From: Candidatus Omnitrophota bacterium | GTDB taxonomy: Bacteria > Omnitrophota > Gorgyraeia > Gygaellales > Profunditerraquicolaceae | Length of the DNA: 7,876 bases | Reading direction: 5' to 3' | Assembly: GCA_018814745.1 (NCBI GenBank) | Contig: JAHIZC010000008.1 | Location: 1 to 7,876, forward strand | In this document: one piece after another, positions 1 through 6,159 of the stretch | How positions within the stretch are numbered: the stretch's first letter is position 1 | How the letters are laid out: every line of letters begins with the position of its first letter | Program-made: the position numbers and the translations under genes | The notes under the pieces: generated by a model | Seen by the model: the letters and a program-made list of their open reading frames with translations, nothing else | What the model was told of the DNA's origin: nothing | Databases searched by the model: none

Positions 1-109
1 CGACAGATTCGTTTGTTATGAGTAATAGCTACAGTGCGCGGAAGCAAAACCGCAAAAGCCCCTTTATGCGAAAAACCCGCCAGCTTCATTTCTTATGGGA
101 TATCAGAGT
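1..109. other. Left-edge stretch, no confident gene
   Basis: No recognisable gene. On the + strand a frame is open from position 3 to a TAA at 135-137, with an ATG at 18. On the - strand a frame opens with ATG at 89 and runs without a stop off the left edge, giving 29 codons that begin MKLAGFSHKG. Neither has a good Shine-Dalgarno sequence and neither product resembles a family I know. Two overlapping open frames this short are compatible with chance. The - strand frame could be the start of a divergently transcribed gene that continues outside the window. The stretch could also be an extension of the repeat that begins at about 110. Confidence 0.3.
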
Positions 110-296
110 AGATTTTATCCTGAGCCAATGTGTGTAAAGTAAATTTTCAGTTGCGTTAGGTGGTGACTGCCGAGCCGAAGGCCTTGCCGCGCGCAACGTC
201 AGTGAGCACGGCGAGGTGGCTCGGCAGGCAGGACCCGCTAACTTCTATTAAAATTTACTTTATTCAAAACAGGCCCCATTCCCTAGGATAAAATCT
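110..296. repeat. Nested long palindrome, MITE-like or structured repeat
   Basis: Concentric inverted repeats share a centre near 197-203. From outside in they are: AGATTTTATCCT at 110-121 with its exact complement at 285-296; a 13-base perfect arm at 135-147 with 250-262; GTTAG 155-159 with CTAAC 238-242; CTGCCGAGCC 167-176 with GGCTCGGCAG 218-227; and 182-189 with 209-216 (8 pairs, one G-T). The innermost loop is about 19 bases. The core (about 150-240) is clearly GC-rich between AT-rich outer arms, unlike the surrounding DNA. This architecture fits a non-autonomous miniature transposable element or a dispersed palindromic repeat. It could also fold as a long RNA hairpin if transcribed. No transposase and no clear target-site duplication were seen. 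The inverted symmetry is read directly; mobility is inference. Confidence 0.7.
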
Positions 297-329
297 CTAT
301 AAAAGTATATAAATTCTTTGAGTTTTGGC

Positions 330-358
330 TTGACCAGGGAGCCTCAGCGGTATATAAT
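330..358 (+). promoter_or_regulatory. Sigma-70-type promoter for rplU and the downstream cluster
   Basis: A -35 box TTGACC (330-335; 5 of 6 to TTGACA) is followed by a 17-base spacer and a perfect -10 box TATAAT (353-358). The start of transcription would lie near 365, giving a 5' leader of about 40 bases before the rplU ATG. This is the strongest promoter-like sequence in the window and lies just downstream of the 110-296 palindrome. It probably drives rplU and, with no terminator visible after it, the following genes. Confidence 0.8.
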
Positions 359-374
359 GAGCATTCACAAATAA

Positions 375-387
375 GCCAAATTTTGGC
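375..387. promoter_or_regulatory. Short palindrome in the rplU leader
   Basis: GCCAAATTTTGGC is a 13-base palindrome around a single central base, lying just downstream of the predicted transcription start and five bases before the Shine-Dalgarno sequence. It could be a protein-binding site or a tiny RNA hairpin. With so short a stem it may equally be chance. Confidence 0.25.
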
Positions 388-391
388 ATTT

Positions 392-398
392 AAGGAGG
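392..398 (+). promoter_or_regulatory. Strong ribosome binding site of rplU
   Basis: AAGGAGG lies seven bases before the ATG at 406. It is a near-perfect anti-16S match and fixes the rplU start. Confidence 0.85.
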
Positions 399-405
399 AA
401 GCAAA

Positions 406-720
406 ATGTATGCAATAATTGAAGTTGGAACAAAACAGTACAGCGTAAAGAAGAACGATATCATTGAAGTAGAAAAACTGAAAGCACAGGAAGGCAAAGA
501 GATCACGCTTAATAAAGTGCTTTTAGCTTCAAAAGATCGGAAAGTCGATATCGGCCTGCCGTATCTCAAATCTGCCAAGGTGGAAGTAGTGGTCTTAAAA
601 CACTTTAAAGCAGTGAAGAAAATCTCCTTTAAGTACCGAAGACGTAAGTCCTCCAAATGGAAAAAGGGCCATCGCCAACAGCTAACCCGTTTAAAAATAA
701 AGGATATCAGTTTAGGCTGA
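406..720 (+). CDS. rplU: 50S ribosomal protein L21
   Basis: L21 is a small basic protein of the large ribosomal subunit that binds 23S rRNA. The 104-residue product has the usual family length. It begins MYAIIEVGTKQYSV, the conserved L21 opening, and carries the family's basic stretch near residues 70-93 (FKYRRRKSSKWKKGHRQQ), which resembles the L21 signature region that contacts rRNA. The start is fixed by AAGGAGG seven bases upstream, and a consensus promoter lies about 50 bases ahead. It is the first gene of the cluster. In most bacteria rpmA (L27) follows directly, but here obgE comes next, 27 bases after the stop. A run of seven T follows the stop at about 727-733 without a stem before it, so it is not a convincing terminator. 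Confidence 0.96.
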   Translation: MYAIIEVGTKQYSVKKNDIIEVEKLKAQEGKEITLNKVLLASKDRKVDIGLPYLKSAKVEVVVLKHFKAVKKISFKYRRRKSSKWKKGHRQQLTRLKIKDISLG

Positions 721-747
721 GCATCTTTTTTTCCGATTGGAGCAGTT

Positions 748-1707
748 GTGTTTATAGATCAGGCAAAAATTTTTGTTAAATCAGGCAGCGGCGGTAAGGG
801 GTGTAAGTGTTTCTATCGCGATAAATATACCAGGCAGGGAATTCCCGACGGTGGAGACGGAGGCAGGGGTGCGGATATTATTTTTAAGGCAGATAGGAAC
901 CTCCTGACGTTATTAGATTTTAGGTACAGAAAACATTTCCGCGGTCAGGGCGGTGGACACGGCCTGGGTAAAAATAAAAAAGGTAAAGACGCAAGCCCTT
1001 TGATAGTTAGGGTGCCTCCCGGTACGACGATTAAGGATATAAAGATCGACTGCGTCTTAGGTGATTTAGATAAGGACCTTGATCAACTTATCGTTGCTTT
1101 TGGCGGTAAGGGAGGTTTAGGCAACAGGCATCGTCGTTGTTTTGAACCAACCGAGCCCGAACCAGGCGAAGAAAAAGAACTGCTCCTTGATTTAAAGCTG
1201 ATTGCTGATGTGGGGATCGTGGGTTTTCCTAATGCAGGAAAATCAACCCTAATTTCCAGTATTTCCAAGGCATACTCTAAAGTCGCAAATTACCACTTTA
1301 CTACCAAGTCGCCAGTTCTAGGAGCGATAAAAACGAAAGATAAGGATTTTATTGTTGCTGATATCCCCGGTTTAATCGAAGGTTCCTCCTTAGGCAAGGG
1401 GCTGGGAGATAAATTCTTAAGGCACGTGGAACGTACAAAAATTCTAATTCATATGGTTGATATGGCCGGCTTTGAAGGAAGAGACCCGATAGAGGATTAT
1501 AAGATGATCAATCGGGAGTTAAAAGGTTATAGTCAGGAAGTTTATAAAAAAAAACAGATAATCGCAGCTAATAAGATGGATTTAGAAGGGGCGGAGGATA
1601 ATCTAGTTCGTTTTCAAAAAGCGGTAAAGAAGAAAATATTCCCTATTTCAGCGCTTAAAAAAGAAGGATTGGAGGAGTTAATTGAAGCCGTTAGCAGGAG
1701 ACTTTAA
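748..1707 (+). CDS. obgE: Obg-family GTPase, ribosome assembly
   Basis: Obg is an essential GTPase that binds the 50S subunit during late assembly and links growth to nucleotide state. The N-terminal glycine-rich Obg fold covers about residues 1-150 (GSGGKG near 13-18, PDGGDGGRGAD at 33-43). The GTPase domain follows: G1 GFPNAGKS 159-166, G2 FTT 184-186, G3 DIPG 205-208, G4 NKMD 275-278, G5 SAL 301-303. At 319 residues it ends just after the G domain, so the optional C-terminal OCT domain of Bacillus-type Obg is absent. The segment joining the two domains (about 124-142) looks roughly six residues shorter than in Bacillus-type Obg, as judged from memory. The start is GTG with a GGAG a few bases upstream, and the protein then begins as typical Obg does. 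The end overlaps proB by 26 bases. Confidence 0.95.
   Translation: MFIDQAKIFVKSGSGGKGCKCFYRDKYTRQGIPDGGDGGRGADIIFKADRNLLTLLDFRYRKHFRGQGGGHGLGKNKKGKDASPLIVRVPPGTTIKDIKIDCVLGDLDKDLDQLIVAFGGKGGLGNRHRRCFEPTEPEPGEEKELLLDLKLIADVGIVGFPNAGKSTLISSISKAYSKVANYHFTTKSPVLGAIKTKDKDFIVADIPGLIEGSSLGKGLGDKFLRHVERTKILIHMVDMAGFEGRDPIEDYKMINRELKGYSQEVYKKKQIIAANKMDLEGAEDNLVRFQKAVKKKIFPISALKKEGLEELIEAVSRRL
1671..1675 (+). promoter_or_regulatory. Ribosome binding site that decides the proB TTG start
   Basis: GGAGG inside the obgE coding end lies six bases before the TTG at 1682. No ATG or GTG in the proB frame precedes the conserved kinase motif, so this site supports TTG as the start and implies translational coupling to obgE. 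Confidence 0.6.
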
Positions 1708-2749
1708 GAGAATCGTAATCAAGTTAGGCAGTAGTCTATTCTGTACAGAGGGAGCTTGTCCTGACCTTGCGCTGATTAAAAATATCGCAGAGCAGATTTC
1801 CTCTCTTATTGAAGAAGGGAAAGAGATTGTCTTAGTTTCCTCCGGAGCAATTGCTTTGGGTATGGGCCTGCTAAAATACAAGCAGAGGCCGACACAGTTG
1901 AACTATCTTCAGTCCATCTCTGCCATAGGGCAGAATAAACTGATGGATACTTATCAAATGTATTTTCAAGAGCAAAATATTCACGTTGCTCAGATCCTAC
2001 TGACCTGGGAAGATTTTGATGACCGTATCCGTTATTTAAATGCCAAAAATACAATCCAAACGCTATTGAATATGAAAAATATTATTCCGATTATCAATGA
2101 AAACGATACTATCTCCACCGATGAGATTAAATTCGGTGATAATGACCGGCTTTCTGCTTTGGTTTCTAGTTTAATCTCTGCGGATATGTTGATTATACTT
2201 TCGGATGTCGGAGGGTTGATAGATAAAGAGAAAAGGGTAATCAGGGTTATAGATGAAATTACGCCTCAGATAAAAGCCTTGGCTTCCCCGACAAAGAAGA
2301 AGACTTCTGTCGGAGGAATGGTGACTAAGATCGAGGCGGCAAAGATAGCTGCGGATTCAGGGATTCCTTGCGTGATCGCCGATGGGAGGCGTATGGATAT
2401 AATTTCTTCAGTGATCAATGCACCTGGAGAGAGCGGAACATTATTTGTGCCGAAGAAAGGAATGGGAGCGAGGGGGCATTGGATCGCATTCGGCGCTAAA
2501 TCAAAGGGGTTGATTACAGTTGATGATGGCGCTAAAAGAGCTTTGATGGATAATAAAAGCCTGCTTGCAGTAGGTATAACGAGCCTGGAGGGAAATTTTG
2601 ACGTAGGTGATACTGTTACAGTTATTGATAGCCAAAATTTCCAATTCGCCAGAGGTAAGGTTCGCATCAGTAGTAAAGAGCTTGATAAAGTTAAAGGCGG
2701 ACGTGCTGATAAAGAAGTAATTCACTGTAACGATATAGTAATTTTATAG
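1682..2749 (+). CDS. proB: Glutamate 5-kinase with PUA domain
   Basis: The enzyme phosphorylates glutamate with ATP to glutamyl-5-phosphate, the first and usually feedback-controlled step of proline synthesis in the cytoplasm. The amino acid kinase domain covers about residues 9-255: IVIKLGSSLF at 11-20, LVSSGAIALGMG at 51-62, INENDT at 138-143, KFGDNDRLSALV at 150-161, LSDVGGL at 173-179, and GGMVTKIEAAKIA at 211-223. A C-terminal PUA domain spans about 275-355 (KGLITVDDGAK at 275-285). The length of 355 residues is close to the usual 365-375. The start is TTG, chosen because GGAGG lies six bases ahead and no ATG or GTG occurs before the conserved motif. It overlaps obgE by 26 bases, suggesting coupled translation. 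The partner proA follows after a 62-base repeat-filled gap. Confidence 0.96.
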   Translation: MKPLAGDFKRIVIKLGSSLFCTEGACPDLALIKNIAEQISSLIEEGKEIVLVSSGAIALGMGLLKYKQRPTQLNYLQSISAIGQNKLMDTYQMYFQEQNIHVAQILLTWEDFDDRIRYLNAKNTIQTLLNMKNIIPIINENDTISTDEIKFGDNDRLSALVSSLISADMLIILSDVGGLIDKEKRVIRVIDEITPQIKALASPTKKKTSVGGMVTKIEAAKIAADSGIPCVIADGRRMDIISSVINAPGESGTLFVPKKGMGARGHWIAFGAKSKGLITVDDGAKRALMDNKSLLAVGITSLEGNFDVGDTVTVIDSQNFQFARGKVRISSKELDKVKGGRADKEVIHCNDIVIL

Positions 2750-2752
2750 TTT

Positions 2753-2808
2753 TCAGTCTTCAGCCGTCAGCCATCAGCTGATAGCCGAAAGCTGATAGCC
2801 GAAAGCTA
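2753..2808 (+). repeat. Heptamer repeat array before proA
   Basis: Eight contiguous 7-base units read TCAGTCT, TCAGCCG, TCAGCCA, TCAGCTG, ATAGCCG, AAAGCTG, ATAGCCG, AAAGCTA. The 14-base pair AAAGCTG-ATAGCCG phase repeats exactly: GCTGATAGCCGAAA occurs at 2777-2790 and 2791-2804. The left units carry CAGC and the right units GCTG, so the array can fold: 2767-2779 pairs with 2790-2802 at 11 of 13 positions around a 10-base loop. It fills nearly the whole proB-proA gap and ends three bases before the proA ATG. It does not encode protein because the unit length shifts the frame. A similar array lies at 7709-7771. The pattern resembles the heptanucleotide tandem repeats known from filamentous cyanobacteria, though the sequence differs. 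Confidence 0.85.
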
Positions 2809-2811
2809 AAA

Positions 2812-4068
2812 ATGAATCTCAAATCAGAAATTAAAAAAATAGCCAGAAGGGCGCAAGAGGCTTCGAGAGCTCTTTTGAGTGTGCCCCTAAGTACTAGAAA
2901 TAAAGTCTTAAGGGAAATGGCCACTTCGCTCACCAAGAACAAAAAAGCGATCTTAAGAGCAAATAGAAAAGATATTGCTAAGGCAAAGAGAATGGGGCTA
3001 TCTTTGCCTCTGATTGACAGGCTGGCCCTTAATCAGAAGCGGATAAAGGCAATGGCTGATTCGCTGCTGGCTGTCTCCGGGTTGAGTTGCCCGGTTGATC
3101 AGGTGATCAAGAGCTGGAATAGGCCTAATCGCCTGCGGATACAAAAGATCCGTGTTCCTATAGGCGTGATTGCGATTATCTATGAGTCGCGTCCGAATGT
3201 TACCTCTGACTGCATCGGCCTCTGCTTTAAAACCGCAAACGCCGTAATCTTAAGAGGAGGTAGTGAAGCGATTAATTCTAATCTGGCAGTATTTAAAGCA
3301 CTTAAGAGTGTGGTAAAAAAGCATAAACTTCCGGACGGGATAATAAATCTCCTTTCTACTACGGATAGGCGCGCTGTTGATCTATTATTAAAGCAGGATA
3401 GTTATATCGATCTGGTTATCCCCCGGGGCGGAGAGGGCTTGATCAATCGAGTAGTAAGATTATCGCGTATACCAGTGATCAAGCATTATAAAGGGATCTG
3501 CCATGTTTACGTGGATGAGCAGGCGGATTTAAATCTGGCAGAAAAATTGTGCTTTAACGCCAAGGTGCAGCGTCCGGGCGTCTGTAATGCCATGGAAACT
3601 ATGTTAGTGCATAAAAATATTGCCCAGAGGTTTCTACCCGGGATGCTGCATAAATTCAGGCTTGCGGGTGTCGAGATAAGGGGATGCGATGCAACCGGGA
3701 AGATAGTGAAAGGTATCAAGAGGGCGAGTGAAAAAGATTTTCATACAGAATACCTGGATCTGATACTTTCGGTAAAAGTGGTTAAAACCTTAAAAGAAGC
3801 GATATGGCATATTAATAATTATGGCTCGCGGCATTCAGATGCTATCGTCACTAAAAATCAGATGAATTCTTTACAGTTCTTAAGGCAGGTTGATTCTGCC
3901 TGCGTCTACGTAAATGCTTCAACACGTTTTACTGACGGTTTTCAATTCGGAATGGGTGCTGAGATTGGCATCTCTACCGATAAATTACATGCCCGCGGGC
4001 CTATGGCACTTGAGGAATTGACTACTTATAAATATATGGTTTTCGGGAGCGGACAGATTAGAAAATGA
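2812..4068 (+). CDS. proA: Glutamate-5-semialdehyde dehydrogenase (gamma-glutamyl phosphate reductase)
   Basis: The enzyme reduces glutamyl-5-phosphate with NADPH to glutamate-5-semialdehyde, the second step of proline synthesis, taking the unstable product of ProB. At 418 residues it has the normal length. Family motifs in order are YESRPNVT at 124-131, LRGGSEA at 147-153, PRGGEGLI at 204-211, and the catalytic cysteine in QRPGVCNAMET (Cys258). The conserved C-terminal segment contains RFTDGFQFGMGAEIGIS and ends near TTYKYMVFGSGQIRK. The ATG start aligns with the usual ProA N-terminus. No Shine-Dalgarno sequence is visible: the bases before the ATG are the end of the 2753-2808 heptamer array. 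Translation may therefore rely on other features or on coupling across the 62-base gap from proB. The stop overlaps the nadD start as ATGA. Confidence 0.97.
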   Translation: MNLKSEIKKIARRAQEASRALLSVPLSTRNKVLREMATSLTKNKKAILRANRKDIAKAKRMGLSLPLIDRLALNQKRIKAMADSLLAVSGLSCPVDQVIKSWNRPNRLRIQKIRVPIGVIAIIYESRPNVTSDCIGLCFKTANAVILRGGSEAINSNLAVFKALKSVVKKHKLPDGIINLLSTTDRRAVDLLLKQDSYIDLVIPRGGEGLINRVVRLSRIPVIKHYKGICHVYVDEQADLNLAEKLCFNAKVQRPGVCNAMETMLVHKNIAQRFLPGMLHKFRLAGVEIRGCDATGKIVKGIKRASEKDFHTEYLDLILSVKVVKTLKEAIWHINNYGSRHSDAIVTKNQMNSLQFLRQVDSACVYVNASTRFTDGFQFGMGAEIGISTDKLHARGPMALEELTTYKYMVFGSGQIRK

Positions 4069-4640
4069 AGATCGGTATATTAGGCGGAACATTTAATCCA
4101 ATTCATCTGGGCCATCTGATTCTGGCAGAAGAGGCAAGAGAGAAACTGGGGCTTGAGAGAGTAATTTTTGTACCGGCATTTTTACCCCCTCATAAGGATA
4201 ATCCTGATATTGCTTCTGCGGATGTACGTCTTAAGATGGTGAAACTTGCGATCTCCGGGAATAAATATTTTAGCTGTTCTGATACGGAGATTAAGAGAGA
4301 CGGGCGCTCTTATACCATAGATACATTAAAGGAATTTAAGAAGATTTATGCAGAAGATGAATTATATTTTATTATCGGCTCGGATCTGCTGACATATTTA
4401 GATGAGTGGAGGGAGCTAAGCGAGATTATCAAGATGGTGAAGTTTATCGTCGCTACGCGTCCGGGTTACCCTTTAGATAAGATTCCTTCATATATTCAGA
4501 CTATGCCGATCAGGGCAGTAGATATCTCCGGTTACGAGATACGTAATTGCATTAAAGAAGGCAGGTCCTTCCGTTATCTTGCGCCGGAGGCAGTACATAA
4601 ATATATTCTTAAGGAAAAACTTTACAAGAGCCTGGTTTAA
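4065..4640 (+). CDS. nadD: Nicotinate-nucleotide adenylyltransferase
   Basis: The enzyme transfers AMP from ATP to nicotinate mononucleotide, giving deamido-NAD, the penultimate step of NAD synthesis. The nucleotidyltransferase P-loop-like motif GGTFNPIHLGH is at residues 7-17 with the T/HxGH histidines. FVPAFLPPHK follows near 35-44. The C-terminal substrate region is a variant of the family's ISxxxIR motif (ISGYEIR), followed by YLAPEAVHKYI. The 191-residue length is usual for bacterial NadD. The start ATG overlaps the proA stop as ATGA, a typical coupling arrangement. In many bacteria rsfS follows nadD; here a phosphohexomutase follows after two bases. Confidence 0.95.
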   Translation: MKIGILGGTFNPIHLGHLILAEEAREKLGLERVIFVPAFLPPHKDNPDIASADVRLKMVKLAISGNKYFSCSDTEIKRDGRSYTIDTLKEFKKIYAEDELYFIIGSDLLTYLDEWRELSEIIKMVKFIVATRPGYPLDKIPSYIQTMPIRAVDISGYEIRNCIKEGRSFRYLAPEAVHKYILKEKLYKSLV

Positions 4641-4642
4641 AG

Positions 4643-6016
4643 ATGGCGGGAAAATCCAATATCAAATTTGGTACTGACGGGTGGAGAGGAATAATCGATA
4701 AGGACTACACAGCGGAGAATGTGAGGATTGTTTCTCAGGCTGTCGCGGACTATTTAGGTTCAGGTAAGAAGGTGGCTATAGGTTTTGATACTCGCTTTAA
4801 ATCCAAAGAATTTGCAGAGATTTCTGCAGAAGTTTTGAGTAATAACGGTATCTCTTCGATCCTTTCCGATAGGGCTATCCCCACGCCGATTTTAAGTTTT
4901 ACGGTTAAGTCAAGAAAACTGGACTTAGGAATCGTGATTACTGCATCTCATAATCCGGGCGAATACAATGGTTTTAAGATTAAGACCTCATCCGGTGCTG
5001 CTGCAGGCCCTGGGGTGACGGATAAAATCGAAGGTCTTTTAGGAAACACTCCCGTAAAGAAAAAGGGAGAATTAGCAGCTGAGATAAAAAGAGAAGACTT
5101 GAGTAAGGATTATATTAGATTCGTCCGTGATTATATCGATTTAGAAAAGATCAAATCCAAGAAATTCAAGATTCTGGTTGATGCGATGTACGGTTCGGGG
5201 GATAGTTTTATGGCCGGGATGCTTGATGGGACGGATATAAAATGTGAATTCATTCATAATACGATTGATACTTCTTTCGGGGGAAGGAGGCCGGAGCCGG
5301 TGGAGGAGAACCTGGAAGAGTTAAAGGCCATGGTAAAAGAAGGGAAATTTGATCTAGGGATTGCTCTTGACGGAGACGCGGATAGGATTGCCGCTGTCGC
5401 ACCCGGAGGTATTTTTATCCATCCGCAAAAAATATTGGGCCTCTTAGCCCTGCATCTTGCTCAAGATAGGAAATGGTCAGGCGGTATTGTGAAGACAATT
5501 GCAGGCTCAACCATGATCGATAATATAGCCAGGTCTTTAAATCTTAAATTATACGAGACTCCTGTGGGATTTAAGTATATCTCTAATCTTATGCAGAAAG
5601 AGGATATCGTTGCCGGAGGCGAAGAAGCAGGAGGGATGGGGGTAAAGGGGTATATCCCTGAGCGCGACGGAACCATGGCAGGATTATTGCTTTTAGAGAT
5701 GATGGTCTACCGCAATAAGGATATTTTAAAAATCTTAAATGAGACAGAGAAAAAATTTGGCAGGTATTATTACTTGCGTGATGAGGTAAAAGTAAAAACG
5801 CCGATAGATCTAAGGAAAAAAAATCTGCCGAATGAATTATTAGGTAAAAAGGTTATTCAGGTAAAAGATTATGACGGAATAAAGTTAATCTGTGAAGACG
5901 AAAGTTGGCTGATGCTGCGAGCTTCCGGCACAGAACCGATTATACGAATCTATGCCGAGTCAACTGACCTGAAGAAGTCTAAGCGGCTGCTAGAGCTGGG
6001 TAAAGAGTTGATCTAG
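4643..6016 (+). CDS. Alpha-D-phosphohexomutase (phosphoglucomutase/phosphomannomutase family)
   Basis: Members of this family move phosphate between C1 and C6 of hexoses, through a phosphoserine and a bound magnesium, for envelope and storage sugars. All four active-site loops are visible: the phosphoserine loop TASHNP at residues 100-105 (Ser102), the metal loop DGDADR at 243-248, the sugar loop GEEAGG at 326-331, and the phosphate loop RASGTEP at 426-432. The opening KFGTDGWRG (8-16) fits the phosphoglucomutase-like branch better than GlmM, whose usual opening is FGTDGIRG. The 457-residue length suits a complete four-domain enzyme. The substrate cannot be decided from sequence, so no gene symbol is given; glucose and mannose phosphates are both possible. 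It begins two bases after the nadD stop, so it is probably co-translated. No strong Shine-Dalgarno sequence is seen. Confidence 0.92.
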   Translation: MAGKSNIKFGTDGWRGIIDKDYTAENVRIVSQAVADYLGSGKKVAIGFDTRFKSKEFAEISAEVLSNNGISSILSDRAIPTPILSFTVKSRKLDLGIVITASHNPGEYNGFKIKTSSGAAAGPGVTDKIEGLLGNTPVKKKGELAAEIKREDLSKDYIRFVRDYIDLEKIKSKKFKILVDAMYGSGDSFMAGMLDGTDIKCEFIHNTIDTSFGGRRPEPVEENLEELKAMVKEGKFDLGIALDGDADRIAAVAPGGIFIHPQKILGLLALHLAQDRKWSGGIVKTIAGSTMIDNIARSLNLKLYETPVGFKYISNLMQKEDIVAGGEEAGGMGVKGYIPERDGTMAGLLLLEMMVYRNKDILKILNETEKKFGRYYYLRDEVKVKTPIDLRKKNLPNELLGKKVIQVKDYDGIKLICEDESWLMLRASGTEPIIRIYAESTDLKKSKRLLELGKELI

Positions 6017-6159
6017 CAAGGTTATTGGTGAAGGTAATTTTCTTGCATTTTAGCGCTTTCAAAAATTCATTCTTTAAGGAGGTGGCTTTAGAATAAGTTT
6101 AAAATTGAGTAAGCGTTGTAAACAAATAAAAAATAATCTATTGAAAGGGGAGAGGTAAA
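6017..6159 (+). promoter_or_regulatory. rpsA leader with ownerless Shine-Dalgarno and possible promoter
   Basis: This 143-base gap contains AAGGAGGTGG (6076-6085), an almost perfect anti-16S match, but no ATG or TTG lies at proper distance. The GTG inside it gives only four codons. A possible -10 TAGAAT (6089-6094) lies 17 bases after a poor -35 TTCATT (6066-6071). A lysine/arginine-rich frame runs from TTG at 6105, or ATA at 6093, to TAA at 6156-6158, ending one base before the rpsA ATG. The true rpsA ribosome binding site is the GGGGAG at about 6147-6152. In enterobacteria S1 represses its own mRNA through the leader, so a regulatory role here is conceivable but not shown. Confidence 0.35.

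Noticed and set aside
110..296. Riboswitch or T-box upstream of rplU
   Set aside because: The structure lies upstream of the predicted transcription start near 365, so it would not be in the rplU transcript from that promoter, and no known riboswitch core was recognised.
390..656. Open - strand frame across rplU
   Set aside because: It is antisense to a clear L21 gene and has no ribosome binding site or recognised motif.
727..733. T run after rplU as an intrinsic terminator
   Set aside because: No GC-rich stem precedes the T run, and obgE starts 15 bases later.
2266..2667. Long open frame on the - strand (133 codons) inside proB
   Set aside because: It is antisense to the well-conserved C-terminal half of ProB, has no recognisable product, and reads as a shadow of the coding strand.
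2767..2802. Intrinsic terminator between proB and proA
   Set aside because: A stem can form, but it has two mismatches and is followed by AAAGCTAAAA and not a T run; proA is the next pathway gene.
2753..2808. CRISPR array
   Set aside because: The units are 7 bases with no spacers, so this is a short tandem repeat, not repeat-spacer DNA. The same applies to 7709-7771.
4643..6016. Assignment as glmM
   Set aside because: The N-terminus reads KFGTDGWRG and not FGTDGIRG, which fits the phosphoglucomutase-like branch better; substrate left open.
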